Made by a program: the position numbers and the translations under genes. Shown in pieces: positions 1 through 9,900 of a stretch of 16,270 nt of DNA (its first letter is position 1; each line of letters starts with the position of its first letter). Under the pieces are notes generated by a model, which made no database searches, was not told the DNA's origin, and worked only from the letters and a program-made list of their open reading frames with translations. Origin of the DNA: an uncultured Clostridia bacterium (GTDB taxonomy: Bacteria; Bacillota; Clostridia; Christensenellales; Borkfalkiaceae); contig CAMWHW010000003.1 in NCBI GenBank assembly GCA_947174175.1, positions 1 to 16,270 on the forward strand. Direction: 5' to 3'.

Positions 1-2466
1 CATTATAAGTTTAAGGCAGTCTTTATAGATGGTTGCGCGGTCGGTCTGGTTGAGCGTCTGTCTGCCCGCCATAATCTTGTCGTTGAGCTGCAACGCAATC
101 TTATATTCCTCTCCGAATTCTCCGCTTTCGCCCGACCTCAGTATGCCGTCCTTGTACCAGTTTTTGGTGCTGGTTGCATTGGAGTTGATGCTGTAAATCT
201 GGTAAGGGTCGGGGTCGATGCTCGAAGACCATGCCGCAGCCCACACCGCAAGGTCGCCCGTGGTAAGCTTTTTGAGCGCCTGTATATCCGTTTCAACCGA
301 AATCTTAAAGCCGCACTGTTCAAGGAAGGTCTTGGCTTCCATAAACATCTTATACGAAGGGTGGTCGGTAGATTCGCCCGCGATGGTAAAGGTAAGTTTC
401 AATACGCTGTTGTCGGAGTTGTTGTGGAACAGCTTGTCGCTTTCCATATACGTCCAGTGACCCGAATCGGACACGAGCTTCTTGATAAAGTTGGTGTCCG
501 TCTTTCTTTCGTAGTAACGCGTAGAATCCTTGGGGTACGCCCACGAGGTCGTGGACATAGGTCTGTTGATAAGGTTAACCAGGCTGTCGCCGTAGTACTC
601 GATAATCGAAGAGGTATCGAACGAGTACATTATCGCCTTTCTTACCTCGATATCGGGCACCGCCTTGGGGTTGATGCCGACGTAGCCGTAGCCGCCCGCA
701 AGGTAGCTGACCTGCTTCAATGTGCCGGTGTTGAGTTCCCTCTGGTTGTCTGCGGTCGCCGTGGGCGTGCCGTAGTCGATTTCCTTTGTCTTTAACGCTT
801 CTACAATCTTGTCGTCGCGCGTTACTTTGTAGGTTACGTATTTAATCTTTGCGTTTTCAACGCCGCTGCCCAGCGTGGAGAACTGTTCGTTCCTTTCGTA
901 GAACGCCTGATAGTTATAGAAGAAGTTGGCACCCGTAACGTTATCGGAGCTGAGCTTGTTGGAGCAGCACTTGTAAGGACCGGCACCTACGGGAAGCGCG
1001 TTCTTTTCGCCGTTTGCAAGGTTCTCGTCCAGCCAGTTGATATCCCTGTACTTAACGCCGAAGTGCGTAGCCGTACCGTTGTACACTTTGCCGGTGTAGT
1101 AATCGTCTAATGCCGCCTGGCTGTATGCCTCGTTGGAATAGTAGTGCATGGGAGCGACTGCAAAGCCGAAGTTCCACTTAGCCTTGGGGTCTACCCCTAC
1201 TACCTTTATTCTGAGAATATCGTGTTTGTCGCTGTAAACGTTGCCGTTGAACAAGTTGGAGCTACTTACGGTAATACCCGAAATGGTGGGAACCGCAAGG
1301 TCTCCCTCGGTCTTATTGGACATTGCGTCCATCATAAAGTAGTCCATTGCGTTGTTGGCGGTCGAGCAGTAAGTAAGAATATAAGGTATACGGTTTTTTG
1401 CCGTATTAGCTTCGTAAACCTGTTCTATCGCGTACGCCTTTTGAAGAGCAAGCTTTGCGTTTTCAACCGTTACGCCTTCGTTAGCTGCAATATACGCCGC
1501 AACCTTTTCAGCCGAAGTTTCCCGTGCAAAATCGTCTATGAATTCCTGATGCACGACGTCCGCGCCGGGAACGCCCTTGTCGGGGTCGAGCGTAGTCAGA
1601 TATTTGCCGTTAGCGTCCTTTGCGTCGACTTCGTTGTTTAATTCGTTGTACTCGGTCTGGTTCTTTATCATATTTTCGATATAATAGAAAACCTGCCATG
1701 CTTCGGTAAATCTGTAATCTTTATAGCTTTCAACCCAGCCCGTTTCGATGGAGTTCCAGTCGGTCGTCAGCTCTTCCATATAGAGCTCCTTAACCTTTTT
1801 AAGGTCCTTCTCTCCCTGTTCGGAGAGCGTATAGCCCTTCTCCGCCCAGTCTATAAGGTCTTGAACGCGCTGCTGAGCTTCGGGATAATATTCGATCATC
1901 GAGAACGAAGCGTTTTCGTCAGCGTAGGGGTCCTGCGTTCTGTAAGCCTGCAAGCCCTCTATCTTGGTCGAGTATATGGTGGACGAACCGCTGTACGCGG
2001 GGTCGAGATAGACGTAGAGATTGAACAGAACGTCCATAACCGTAAGGTCCACTTTGTCGCTGAACTTTATACCGTTCTTGATAAGGAATTCGTAAGTAGT
2101 GTATGCGGCGCCGTCGCTGGTGCCGTTAATCTTGCCGCCCTTGCCGTCGCTGGTGCCCAGTTCGATGTCGCTGGAACTGTAATAGGTTTCCTTGTAGTCA
2201 AGCGTAACCGTGGGGTAGTCCTCGCCGTAAGCAAGCACGCCGTTGGAATCGACGGTGAGCATAGATGCCTGCGTCAGGTTTGCAATTACGCCGTCGTTCT
2301 GCGACGTGTAAAAGAGCGGGTTGAACTTCTGGTCTACCGCGCCGATTGCAAGCTTTAAGGGCGCCGTTTCGGGGTCGCGGTGTTCGGACGCCGAACAGCC
2401 CGACGCGCCGACCGCAAGTACGCCGCACAGTCCTGCGCAAATAAGTCCTTTGAATAATTTTTTCAC
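1..2466 (-). CDS. ABC transporter substrate-binding lipoprotein, family 5 (oligo/dipeptide type), 3' end cut by window edge
   Basis: 822 codons are visible and no stop is reached, so the C-terminus lies beyond position 1. The start is GTG at 2466, set by a strong AAGGAGG 7 nt upstream. The N-terminus is a lipoprotein signal: basic MKKLFK, a hydrophobic stretch, then ASGC with Cys24 as lipidation site. Family 5 hallmarks follow: NPLFYTSQNDG near residue 48, VGAGPYK near 490, and YVGINPKAVPDIEVRKAIMY near 590-610, which matches the 'P-x-x-D-x-R-V-R-x-A-I' region of OppA/DppA-type proteins. Such proteins sit outside the membrane and pass peptides, or less often other small solutes, to an ABC permease. 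Typical members are 500-600 residues. This one is longer because of an apparent helical insertion at about residues 180-390. It follows the preceding lipoprotein gene by 31 nt, so it is probably cotranscribed. The family call is secure; the substrate is inferred. Confidence 0.93.
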   Translation of the reverse strand, partial: MKKLFKGLICAGLCGVLAVGASGCSASEHRDPETAPLKLAIGAVDQKFNPLFYTSQNDGVIANLTQASMLTVDSNGVLAYGEDYPTVTLDYKETYYSSSDIELGTSDGKGGKINGTSDGAAYTTYEFLIKNGIKFSDKVDLTVMDVLFNLYVYLDPAYSGSSTIYSTKIEGLQAYRTQDPYADENASFSMIEYYPEAQQRVQDLIDWAEKGYTLSEQGEKDLKKVKELYMEELTTDWNSIETGWVESYKDYRFTEAWQVFYYIENMIKNQTEYNELNNEVDAKDANGKYLTTLDPDKGVPGADVVHQEFIDDFARETSAEKVAAYIAANEGVTVENAKLALQKAYAIEQVYEANTAKNRIPYILTYCSTANNAMDYFMMDAMSNKTEGDLAVPTISGITVSSSNLFNGNVYSDKHDILRIKVVGVDPKAKWNFGFAVAPMHYYSNEAYSQAALDDYYTGKVYNGTATHFGVKYRDINWLDENLANGEKNALPVGAGPYKCCSNKLSSDNVTGANFFYNYQAFYERNEQFSTLGSGVENAKIKYVTYKVTRDDKIVEALKTKEIDYGTPTATADNQRELNTGTLKQVSYLAGGYGYVGINPKAVPDIEVRKAIMYSFDTSSIIEYYGDSLVNLINRPMSTTSWAYPKDSTRYYERKTDTNFIKKLVSDSGHWTYMESDKLFHNNSDNSVLKLTFTIAGESTDHPSYKMFMEAKTFLEQCGFKISVETDIQALKKLTTGDLAVWAAAWSSSIDPDPYQIYSINSNATSTKNWYKDGILRSGESGEFGEEYKIALQLNDKIMAGRQTLNQTDRATIYKDCLKLIM

Positions 2467-2488
2467 AATAAGTCCTCCTTGAATTGTG
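2464..2488 (-). promoter_or_regulatory. Ribosome binding site inside a hairpin loop at the binding-protein start
   Basis: In the 31-nt gap before the binding-protein gene, the mRNA reads CACAAT, then a 13-nt loop holding AAGGAGG, then ATTGTG. The two 6-nt arms are exact inverted repeats, and the GTG start codon is the last three bases of the 3' arm. The Shine-Dalgarno is thus exposed in a loop while the start codon can be paired. The inverted repeat is seen directly; any effect on translation is inference, and a 6-bp AT-rich stem is weak. Confidence 0.5.
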
Positions 2489-2497
2489 TTCTTTACC

Positions 2498-3952
2498 TTA
2501 ATTTTCTATGGTAAGGGTGGTTTCGCCCGTTACTTTGATTTGGGGGTTCTTGATTTGGAACTGCTCGTCGTTATCGCTGCCGCCGAACAGCCACTGGCTC
2601 TTGTCCTCTTCTTCCGTACCGTCCTGCTTTTTAAGCTGAACGTTGGTTACCCTGTTTTCCACGGGAATTTTTACGTGAGCCGTAATACCGCTTATTTCCA
2701 GTCCCTCTATGCTTGCCGAAGCGTCAAGCCCGTTGCATATTGCGTACAGTCTTATATCGCCTCTGGCGGTAATATCTATCGTGATATTTTTGAGTTTGAG
2801 GTCGGAAAGCTTGAAGCTTGCGCCGATATTTCCGAATATCGAGAAGTAGTTACGCGTTGCACCCGTTACCGCAAATTTCAGATTGGATATCGTCTTACCG
2901 TTGCCCTGCACAGTTGCGTTTACGGTTATGTTCTGATTTTTGAGCGAGAACGTTTTTGCACCGCAGTCTACGTCGGAAAGCAGATAATACTTATTGCCTG
3001 CCGAACCCAGACCGTTGAACATTTCCGCAACCTTGTCGGGGTCGTTGGTTACTATCGTCCAGTCGTCGCCGTCTATATAGTGCGAGTAAACCACGGGGTT
3101 TTCGGGTTCGTCGCCCGCAGGTCTTGCAATGGATTCGACTACGGTTGTCAGTTCGCTGTCAAGATAGCTCCTTACGAACGACGCGCCGTTAAGCTTTATG
3201 GGTTCCAGACTGGTCGGCGACGAGGTTTCGCCCTTGCCGAAGTTATCCTGTCTGAGCTCCGAACCGTTTTTGTACTCGTTACCGTCCTCGTCCGTATAGG
3301 TCTTGCCCTCTTCGCATACCAGCTTGTAAACGATTTTAAGCGCGGGCGCCCACTTGGCGCAGACTATAAGATTTTCGTCGTCCGCAACCCTGCGCGTGCT
3401 GTCCAGCTTTACGTCCGAAGGTATTACGCGAATCTTATCTTCGGTAAGCTGTTCGTCCACGCCCGCCCTTGCAAATACGGGACGGTCCGCTTCGATATCC
3501 GTAACGGTGTTTCCGTTTGCGTCCAGAACGGGGAAAACGGCTTCGGTACGTTCCTGCCCTTTCGCATCCGTATAGGTGTAGGTGTACATTATCTTGCCGG
3601 CGTTTTCTCCGTCCTTGTACGTTGCGGGCATATACCAGCCTACCAGGTCGTAACCTTCGCGGTTGACCTTCATACCCGTGGTTTCGTCGGTAATTTCAAA
3701 GAAAGGCACGCCGTTCACGTTGTAGCTTTCGGAGCCGGGGTCGTTCTTGAAGTACAGATCTCTGACCGTTATGGTAGTCGACCCGTTGAAAAATCCGCCG
3801 TTGGAGTAGTACGTGACGTGCGCCTTGTAGTCTTTAAGCACCTGTTCACGCCCCGGTCTGCCGATTTTACAGCCCGCAAACCCCGCAAAGGCACACGCCG
3901 CGCAGACGGCCGTTAAAATTATTAGCAAGTAAACCTTTAATTTCTTAGTCAT
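2498..3952 (-). CDS. Surface lipoprotein with InlB-repeat-like and GLUG/beta-helix-like segments
   Basis: 484 residues. The signal has basic MTKKLK, a hydrophobic core and FAGC with Cys28 as likely lipidation site, so the protein is probably tethered outside the membrane. Residues 45-203 look like an extended InlB/Flg_new-type beta repeat: VTYYSNGG at the start, REGYDLVGWY near 98-107, and a closing LIVCAKW near 195-201. Residues 295-425 resemble a beta-helix of the GLUG kind: YYLLSDVDC, then GNGKTISNLKF near 350-360, then FGNIG and LKLKNITIDI. The same order of motifs occurs in the large lipoprotein at 11546-15979. No enzyme motif is visible; a binding or scaffold role is inferred. The start overlaps the protease stop by ATGA, with GAAGGA about 9 nt upstream as a modest Shine-Dalgarno. 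I do not recognise a named family for the whole protein. Confidence 0.9.
   Translation of the reverse strand: MTKKLKVYLLIILTAVCAACAFAGFAGCKIGRPGREQVLKDYKAHVTYYSNGGFFNGSTTITVRDLYFKNDPGSESYNVNGVPFFEITDETTGMKVNREGYDLVGWYMPATYKDGENAGKIMYTYTYTDAKGQERTEAVFPVLDANGNTVTDIEADRPVFARAGVDEQLTEDKIRVIPSDVKLDSTRRVADDENLIVCAKWAPALKIVYKLVCEEGKTYTDEDGNEYKNGSELRQDNFGKGETSSPTSLEPIKLNGASFVRSYLDSELTTVVESIARPAGDEPENPVVYSHYIDGDDWTIVTNDPDKVAEMFNGLGSAGNKYYLLSDVDCGAKTFSLKNQNITVNATVQGNGKTISNLKFAVTGATRNYFSIFGNIGASFKLSDLKLKNITIDITARGDIRLYAICNGLDASASIEGLEISGITAHVKIPVENRVTNVQLKKQDGTEEEDKSQWLFGGSDNDEQFQIKNPQIKVTGETTLTIEN
3949..3952 (-). promoter_or_regulatory. ATGA stop/start overlap between protease and downstream lipoprotein
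   Basis: The last codons of the protease (Lys-Thr-Glu-stop) read AAA ACC GAA TGA, and the A of GAA with TG of TGA forms the ATG of the next gene. Overlaps of this type usually indicate translational coupling, in which ribosomes ending one gene restart on the next. The coupling is inferred; the overlap itself is plain in the sequence. Confidence 0.85.
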
Positions 3953-6900
3953 TCGGTTTTTCCTTCTTCGCCGTTATCCTTTGAATTTTCTTCGGTTTTG
4001 GTTTCGTTTTGCTCTTCCGCTTCCGTTTCGCCCTCGGTCTCCGCCTCCGCGGTTGCGTCCGCCTTGGCTTCCTCCGAAGCGGCTTCGCTTTCGGCAACCT
4101 CTTTAACGGGCTTCTTGAAAAGCTTATCGAGGAACTTTATGCTGATTACGCCCTTCTTATTGAGGATAATCAGGGTTACCGCAGCAGCCGCGGCAAGCAC
4201 CAGAACGCCGCCTACTACTATGAGCGCGATTGCGTATGCGGGAAGTCCGCCGTTAGGCGCCTTGCCCTCGTTTACCGTAATTGCGATACTCAGCGTCGTG
4301 CCCAGACCTTCAAGCGTAACCGCCTCATCGGTAACTTTAAGCGCTCTGTCAAACCTTTCCACAAGCTTGAATTCGCCGCCGTCGATAACTTCCTGCGAGT
4401 AATCGTCGTAAGTTACCAAAAGCTTTAAGCCCTTAAAGCTGAACTTTTCGCCGACGTAGTAAACCGACTTGTGAGTCGAGCTTGCGTCCACCGTAACGTT
4501 GCTTACCGTAACGGCGATACCGAACGCAGCCTTGACGGGCTTCAACGCCTGCTCTACGGCGAACAGTTTATCTATATTTTCCTGTCCGACGTGGTCGCGC
4601 TGGTAGTCGGTCTTTAAACCGTTGTACAGTCCGTGCGCCCTCTTCACCTTTTCGGCAAACGCTTCAACCGCCGCCTTGGTGGTGTTGGAAGTCGTCCAGC
4701 CGCTCACGGTTTCCGCGCTTTCCAGACTTTCGATTAACGCTTTAAGCTCGCGCGCGTCGTCCTCGGGCTGCTCACCCGTTGCCGTGCGGATACCGAAGTA
4801 ACTCCTGTAAACGAAATTGTCGTAACCCGTACCGTTGGCGGGATAGAGCATCGTAAGCATGCTGGCTTCCGCAGCGGATATGCCGGGCGCCGTGCTTGCA
4901 TAGTTTGCAAGATAGCTAACGAAATTGTTGTAGTAGAACGAATTGGTGGAGTAGCTTCCGGCGGGAAGTACCTTTTCGGAAACACCTTCAAGCAATACGG
5001 GCGCCGCAATGCTTTCGAACTCGTAGGTCGTTATTCCGCCGCTCTGCGCGTCCGATTGATAGAACGCACCCTCGCCTATCGTTTTAAGCGTGTAGGGAAG
5101 AATTACTTTTTCCACTCCCGAAGAGGGAACGTTGTAGAACGCATACGCCTGAATTGTGACCGTACCCGTCTTTACCGTGTAGGTTTTCACGCCGTTTACG
5201 TCCGTCGCAACCTTGCCGGTGGGATACGAACACAGCTCGTACTTATCCGTGTTATTGCCGAGGTATCTGTACAGAACGCCGTCGTCCGTGAAGTAAATTT
5301 TGTTGCCTTCCGCAATCTTGTATTCATAAAGGGACTTGCAGCCGCTGAACGCAGACCTTCCTATATAGGTGCAGCCCGCGGGTATAACCACCCTGGTCAG
5401 CGCGCTTTCGGCAAACGCTTCGTCGCCTATGCCTTCCAGTCCGTCGCCGAACGTAACTTCGATAAGCTTTATATTATTGAAGAACGCGCGGTAGTATATG
5501 CTCTTTGCCGACGCAAGGTCGAGCGACTCCAACTTGATGCAGCCTGCAAACGATTCGAAGCCGAACGCCGTTACCCTATCCATACCCGTAACGGTTTTAA
5601 GCTCGTCACAGCCGCCGAACGACTGGTTGCCGATAACCGTTGCGTTTTTCAGATCGACTTCGGCAAGCTTGGTGCAGTAGTAGAACGCGCCGTCGCCTAT
5701 TGCCTTTATGCTGCTGCCGAGCGTTACGCTTGTCAGCGAGCTATCCACCTTTTCCTCTACGCTCTGCACTTTCCTGCCGACGTAGACGTAATAGGTATAG
5801 TTAGCCGCGAACGTATACGTGCCCGTAGTTGTTGCTTCGTCGCCGAAGGTTGCCGTGGTAAGTGCGGGGCAGAGCGCGAACGCCCTTTCACCCATCGCCG
5901 TTACCGCGGGGATATTGACCGTCGTAAGGCTTGCGCTGCGCCAGAACGCCTCTCTGCCTACGGTCTTTACGCTTGCGGGCAAATCGAGCGAGGTTATTGC
6001 CGTGCGCTGGAACGCTCTTGCGCCTATTTCTTCAAGCTGCGAACCGCTTGCAAACTCTATCGTTGCAAGCTTGCCGCAATCCGCGAATGCGTTAGCTCCT
6101 ATCTTCTTTACACTTGCGGGTATGGTTATCGTTTCGAGCGAAGTGCCCGTAAACGCGTTATCCGCAATTTCCGTCAGTCCGTCGGGCAGGGTTACGCGTT
6201 TAAGACCTTCCAGTCCGTAGAACGCGCCCGCGCCTATTTTGGTTATTCCGGTTAAAGTAATCTCTTCAACTCCGTCCGCCATTACGCTGCCGGAGAACGC
6301 GTTGGGACCTATTACCGTAACGCCCGAACCGATAGCGAAAGTCGAATCTACTATGCCGGGAGCAAGATACAGCGTGTCGCCCGAAACTATCGCGCCGTTC
6401 ATCTGAGGTACGTTCTGGAAGACGTCGCAACCGAGTTGCGGGTGGAACGTAGCGCCGAACGCGGGAAGCTTGGTGCAGTTGCGGAAGCCGTAGTCGCCTA
6501 CCGACGATATATTGCCGCTCACGTTAAATTCCTCAATCTTGGAGCAGCCGGCAAACGCGTACGCGCCTATCTGAACGTCGCTTGCGTTTATGGTTACTTT
6601 GGTAAGCTCGGTACAGCCGTAGAACGCGCCGTCGGGAATACGCGAACAGTTTATAACCACTTCCTTCAACGCCGTGTCGCCCGCAAACATATAGCGGCCA
6701 AGCGCGGTGTCTTTGCTCGTGATGACTTCCGAAAGCGAGGTGCAGCCCGCAAACAGATAACCGTCCGCAACATGAAGCTGGGTAAGGTCTACCGATTCAA
6801 GCGAAGTGCAGCCCGCAAAAGTCTGCTCGTGCGCGGTGCCTATGGCAGTCATCTTTATTACTTCTTTAAGTCCCGTGCAGTTGGTAAAGACGTCTCTGTC

Positions 6901-9900
6901 GAGAGTGAACACCTTGCAGTTGGACAAATCAACGGTGGTAAGCGCCGTACAGCCGTCGAACGCGCCGCGCTTGATAAGGTTGAGCGACGAATCGGCAGGC
7001 TCTATCTTTTCTTCGGAAATGAAGCAAATCTTTTTAAGGTTGGTGCAGCCCTGGAACGCCCTTTCGCCTATGCTCGTAACGCTCTTGGGAATTACCACTA
7101 CCTCCACGTTCAAGTTATCCTTAAACGCTTCGTCGCCTATACTCGTTATTGCCTTATCGGTGGGAATGGTCAGCACGCGCACGCCGTCTTTAAGCTCGCC
7201 GCCGCCACCGCGGTATTTGGACAGCGTTCCGCCGCTAACCGTGTAGGGGTCGACTATTGACAGAACCACCCTTGCGCTGCACGAAGCATATCCCTCCGCA
7301 GTCGCCGTTATGGTTACCATCTTCACCGTGTCGCCTTCGTAAACTACTTCGACGTTGCCCTGCTGGTCTACCGTTGCAAGATTTGCGTCCGAAGTCGTCC
7401 AGTTGAATTTTAAATCTTCAATGGGATAATACCAGGGGTCGGCTTTAAGTTCAAGACTGATTTTCTGCGCCGAATTTACCCTGACTATGCCCGAAGCCTG
7501 TACGGGGGTATCCGCGTAGTTTATCATAGTGCCGAAAGATACGGAAGGCACTCTCAGCGTTCTGTCGCTTTCGGTTACCGTTACCCTTATCATTTCGGTC
7601 TTACCGCCGCCGCCCGTTGCGGTTACGGTTGCGGTGCCCGCGGACACGCCGAAGATTTCACCGTTCTTTACCTGCACCGTATCGGGGTTGGTAGTACGCC
7701 ATACAAAGTTGGAGATATTCGCACTGCCTATATTTTCGATTGAAAGCTTGGTAGCCGTATTCTTGGCAATGGTTATCTGCGAGCCCTGAGCAATTTTGAA
7801 ATTGGAGGGGCATAAGCTCGTTTCCGCCAGGTTGGGCGACGTATCTATCGCGTAGACGTTGTGGTTAAGCGCGTAGTCGTCAATCTCGACGAACAGTCTG
7901 CCCTTATACGTTTCGTAGAATTCGGTTACGTCTATGGAAACGGTGTTGGTCGTATTCTTTCTGGGGTTGATTATGGGGGTAATATATTCGGTTGCAAGCA
8001 TTAACGACTGGGCTTCCGTCGGGTCCGTGTAATCCGAATAGCAAAGTATTACCGCCTGGGGATAGTGGTTGTCGTATATATCGAGGTCGAGATAAATTCT
8101 CTGGCTCTCTTTACCGCTTTCGTCCTTGCGGTCCTGATATCTTACGCGGCTGTCGACGAGTATGGGCGCTTCGTAGTCGATATAGAAATTCATCGAGAAT
8201 ACGTTGTCCTTATATACGCCCGCAGTCGTCGTGCCGTTCTTGTAGTCGTCGTAGCTGAAATAGAACTCGAAGTCCATTCTGTACTTGCCGTTGGCGGGCA
8301 AGCCCATTTCGTCGGAGCGCAGTTCCAGAAGCACCTGAGCGGGTATGGAGCTTCCGCCCGAGGCGGTTGCCTTGCCGACCCTGTAAACTTCCCTCACTTC
8401 CTTGCCGTCCGCGTCGGGAACTACCTCGCCCGTATCGACGTTGGTAAGCTTATAGGTGACTACCTCCGCGTTTCTCAAAAGTCCCGCGTACAGCGCCTTT
8501 ATACCCGTCGTGGTAAGATAGTTGTTGTTATCCGACGCGCTTATGAAGTCGTTGAAACGGGAGATGGATATATGCTCCTCGTCGGTGTAAACGTAATCGG
8601 CGGTGTGCTCCTTGGCTTCGTCCTGCAAATAGAGGAACGAACCGAGGGGAATGGTCATCTGCTCGTTATAGTAATAACCGTACGCCTGGGTTGCCCACAC
8701 GCTGGGCTGTTTTCTGTCCTCGTCCTTCAACGAGGTATCCTTTGCGTCCGCCGCTATTTCGAAGCAGTCCAGATCGAGCATGGGCGCGGCTTTCCAGTCG
8801 CCGTAGAAGCCCATAAACGGCAGGGTAAGATCGCACTGGTCTTCCTCGCCTTTGAGTTGCAGGAAGCCTTCCACGAACATACCGTTCTTAAACGTGCCGT
8901 CGATATATTTCTTTTCCGCGTCGGTGAGTTTAAGCGTAACTTCTATTTTCTTGCTTTCGCCAGCCGCAACGGTGAAGCTGCCGCCTTCCGCAACCGAATA
9001 GCCGCCCACGGTCCAGGTGGCGTCGTCGCCGAACAGATAAGCCTTTTCGGCAACCGACCTGCCGTCCGCGCCAAGCGTTTCGGTCATGAATATGCTGTTG
9101 GTTTTAAAGTTGAGCGGGGTCGTACCGAAGTTCTTAACGTAGAACTTAATCGTGTACTCGCCCTTCTTTGCGGGGTCGTCGCCCAGCTCCGCCTTGGGTC
9201 TGCCGTCGTCCTCGCACATCTTATCCGCCTCGTCGGTGTACAGATACGCTTTGGTCGAGTAGACGTTTTTAAGCGTTGCAAGTCCCGCGCCCTGCTTTCT
9301 GGGCGAATAGGGAAGCTTGTTCTGGTCGTATACGAGGGTTGCCGTACTCATCATTATATTGTTGGTGAGTTTGGTAAGCGCAAATTCGTCGTTATCGCTA
9401 ACACCCTGCCAGAGCGGCTTCATTGCGCCGTTGTTCTTTAAATAGCCCTTGAAGATAGCCGCAAAGCCCGCAAGGTTGGGGCACGCCATGGAAGTACCGC
9501 TCATCTCGTCGTAGCCGCCCGCAACGGTGGAAGTTATTTCGCCGCCGTGCGAGGTTATATCGGGTTTAAGCTTCAAGTCGGGCGTGGTGCCCCACGACGA
9601 ATAGTCGTTCATGAAAGGTCCCGCAAGGTACGACCTGTTAATGGTTATCGTGCCCGTGGTCCTTCTGGTCGAGCCCGAACCCGTGAGTTTAAGTCCCGCT
9701 TCCATATTTACGGAAACCGCGGGAATACGGTTTTCAAGGTCGCCGAGCGACATTCTTATCGAACCCGAAACGTTGTTGTAAACAATGATGGCGTCCGCGC
9801 CGTTGGCTCTCGCCGTTTCGATTTTGTCTTTGAAAGGAGTGCCGCCGCGCTTTACTACCGCAATTACTTTGCCGTACGTGCCCTTGTCGGCAATTTCCCT

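Noticed and set aside
1..2466. Binding-protein gene as a broken gene, because no stop is seen
   Set aside because: The frame is open and motif-consistent up to position 1; it is simply cut by the window edge.
2486..3916. Long + strand open frame of 476 codons opposite the smaller lipoprotein gene, and similar ones at 5056-6255, 8065-9441, 12836-13912 and 14942-15949
   Set aside because: Their translations are rich in Arg, Val, Tyr, Phe and Cys without domain order, and they mirror the codon pattern of the minus-strand genes. The minus-strand proteins carry clear family motifs, signal peptides and ribosome binding sites; these frames do not.
4165..4245. LPXTG-type sortase anchor for the protease
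   Set aside because: No LPXTG-like motif precedes the hydrophobic segment, and the 70-residue tail after it is much longer than a sorting-signal tail.
5018..7193. Array of regularly spaced similar DNA units as a possible CRISPR or satellite repeat
   Set aside because: The units code for diverged leucine-rich repeats in frame within one gene; they are not identical at DNA level and have no spacers.
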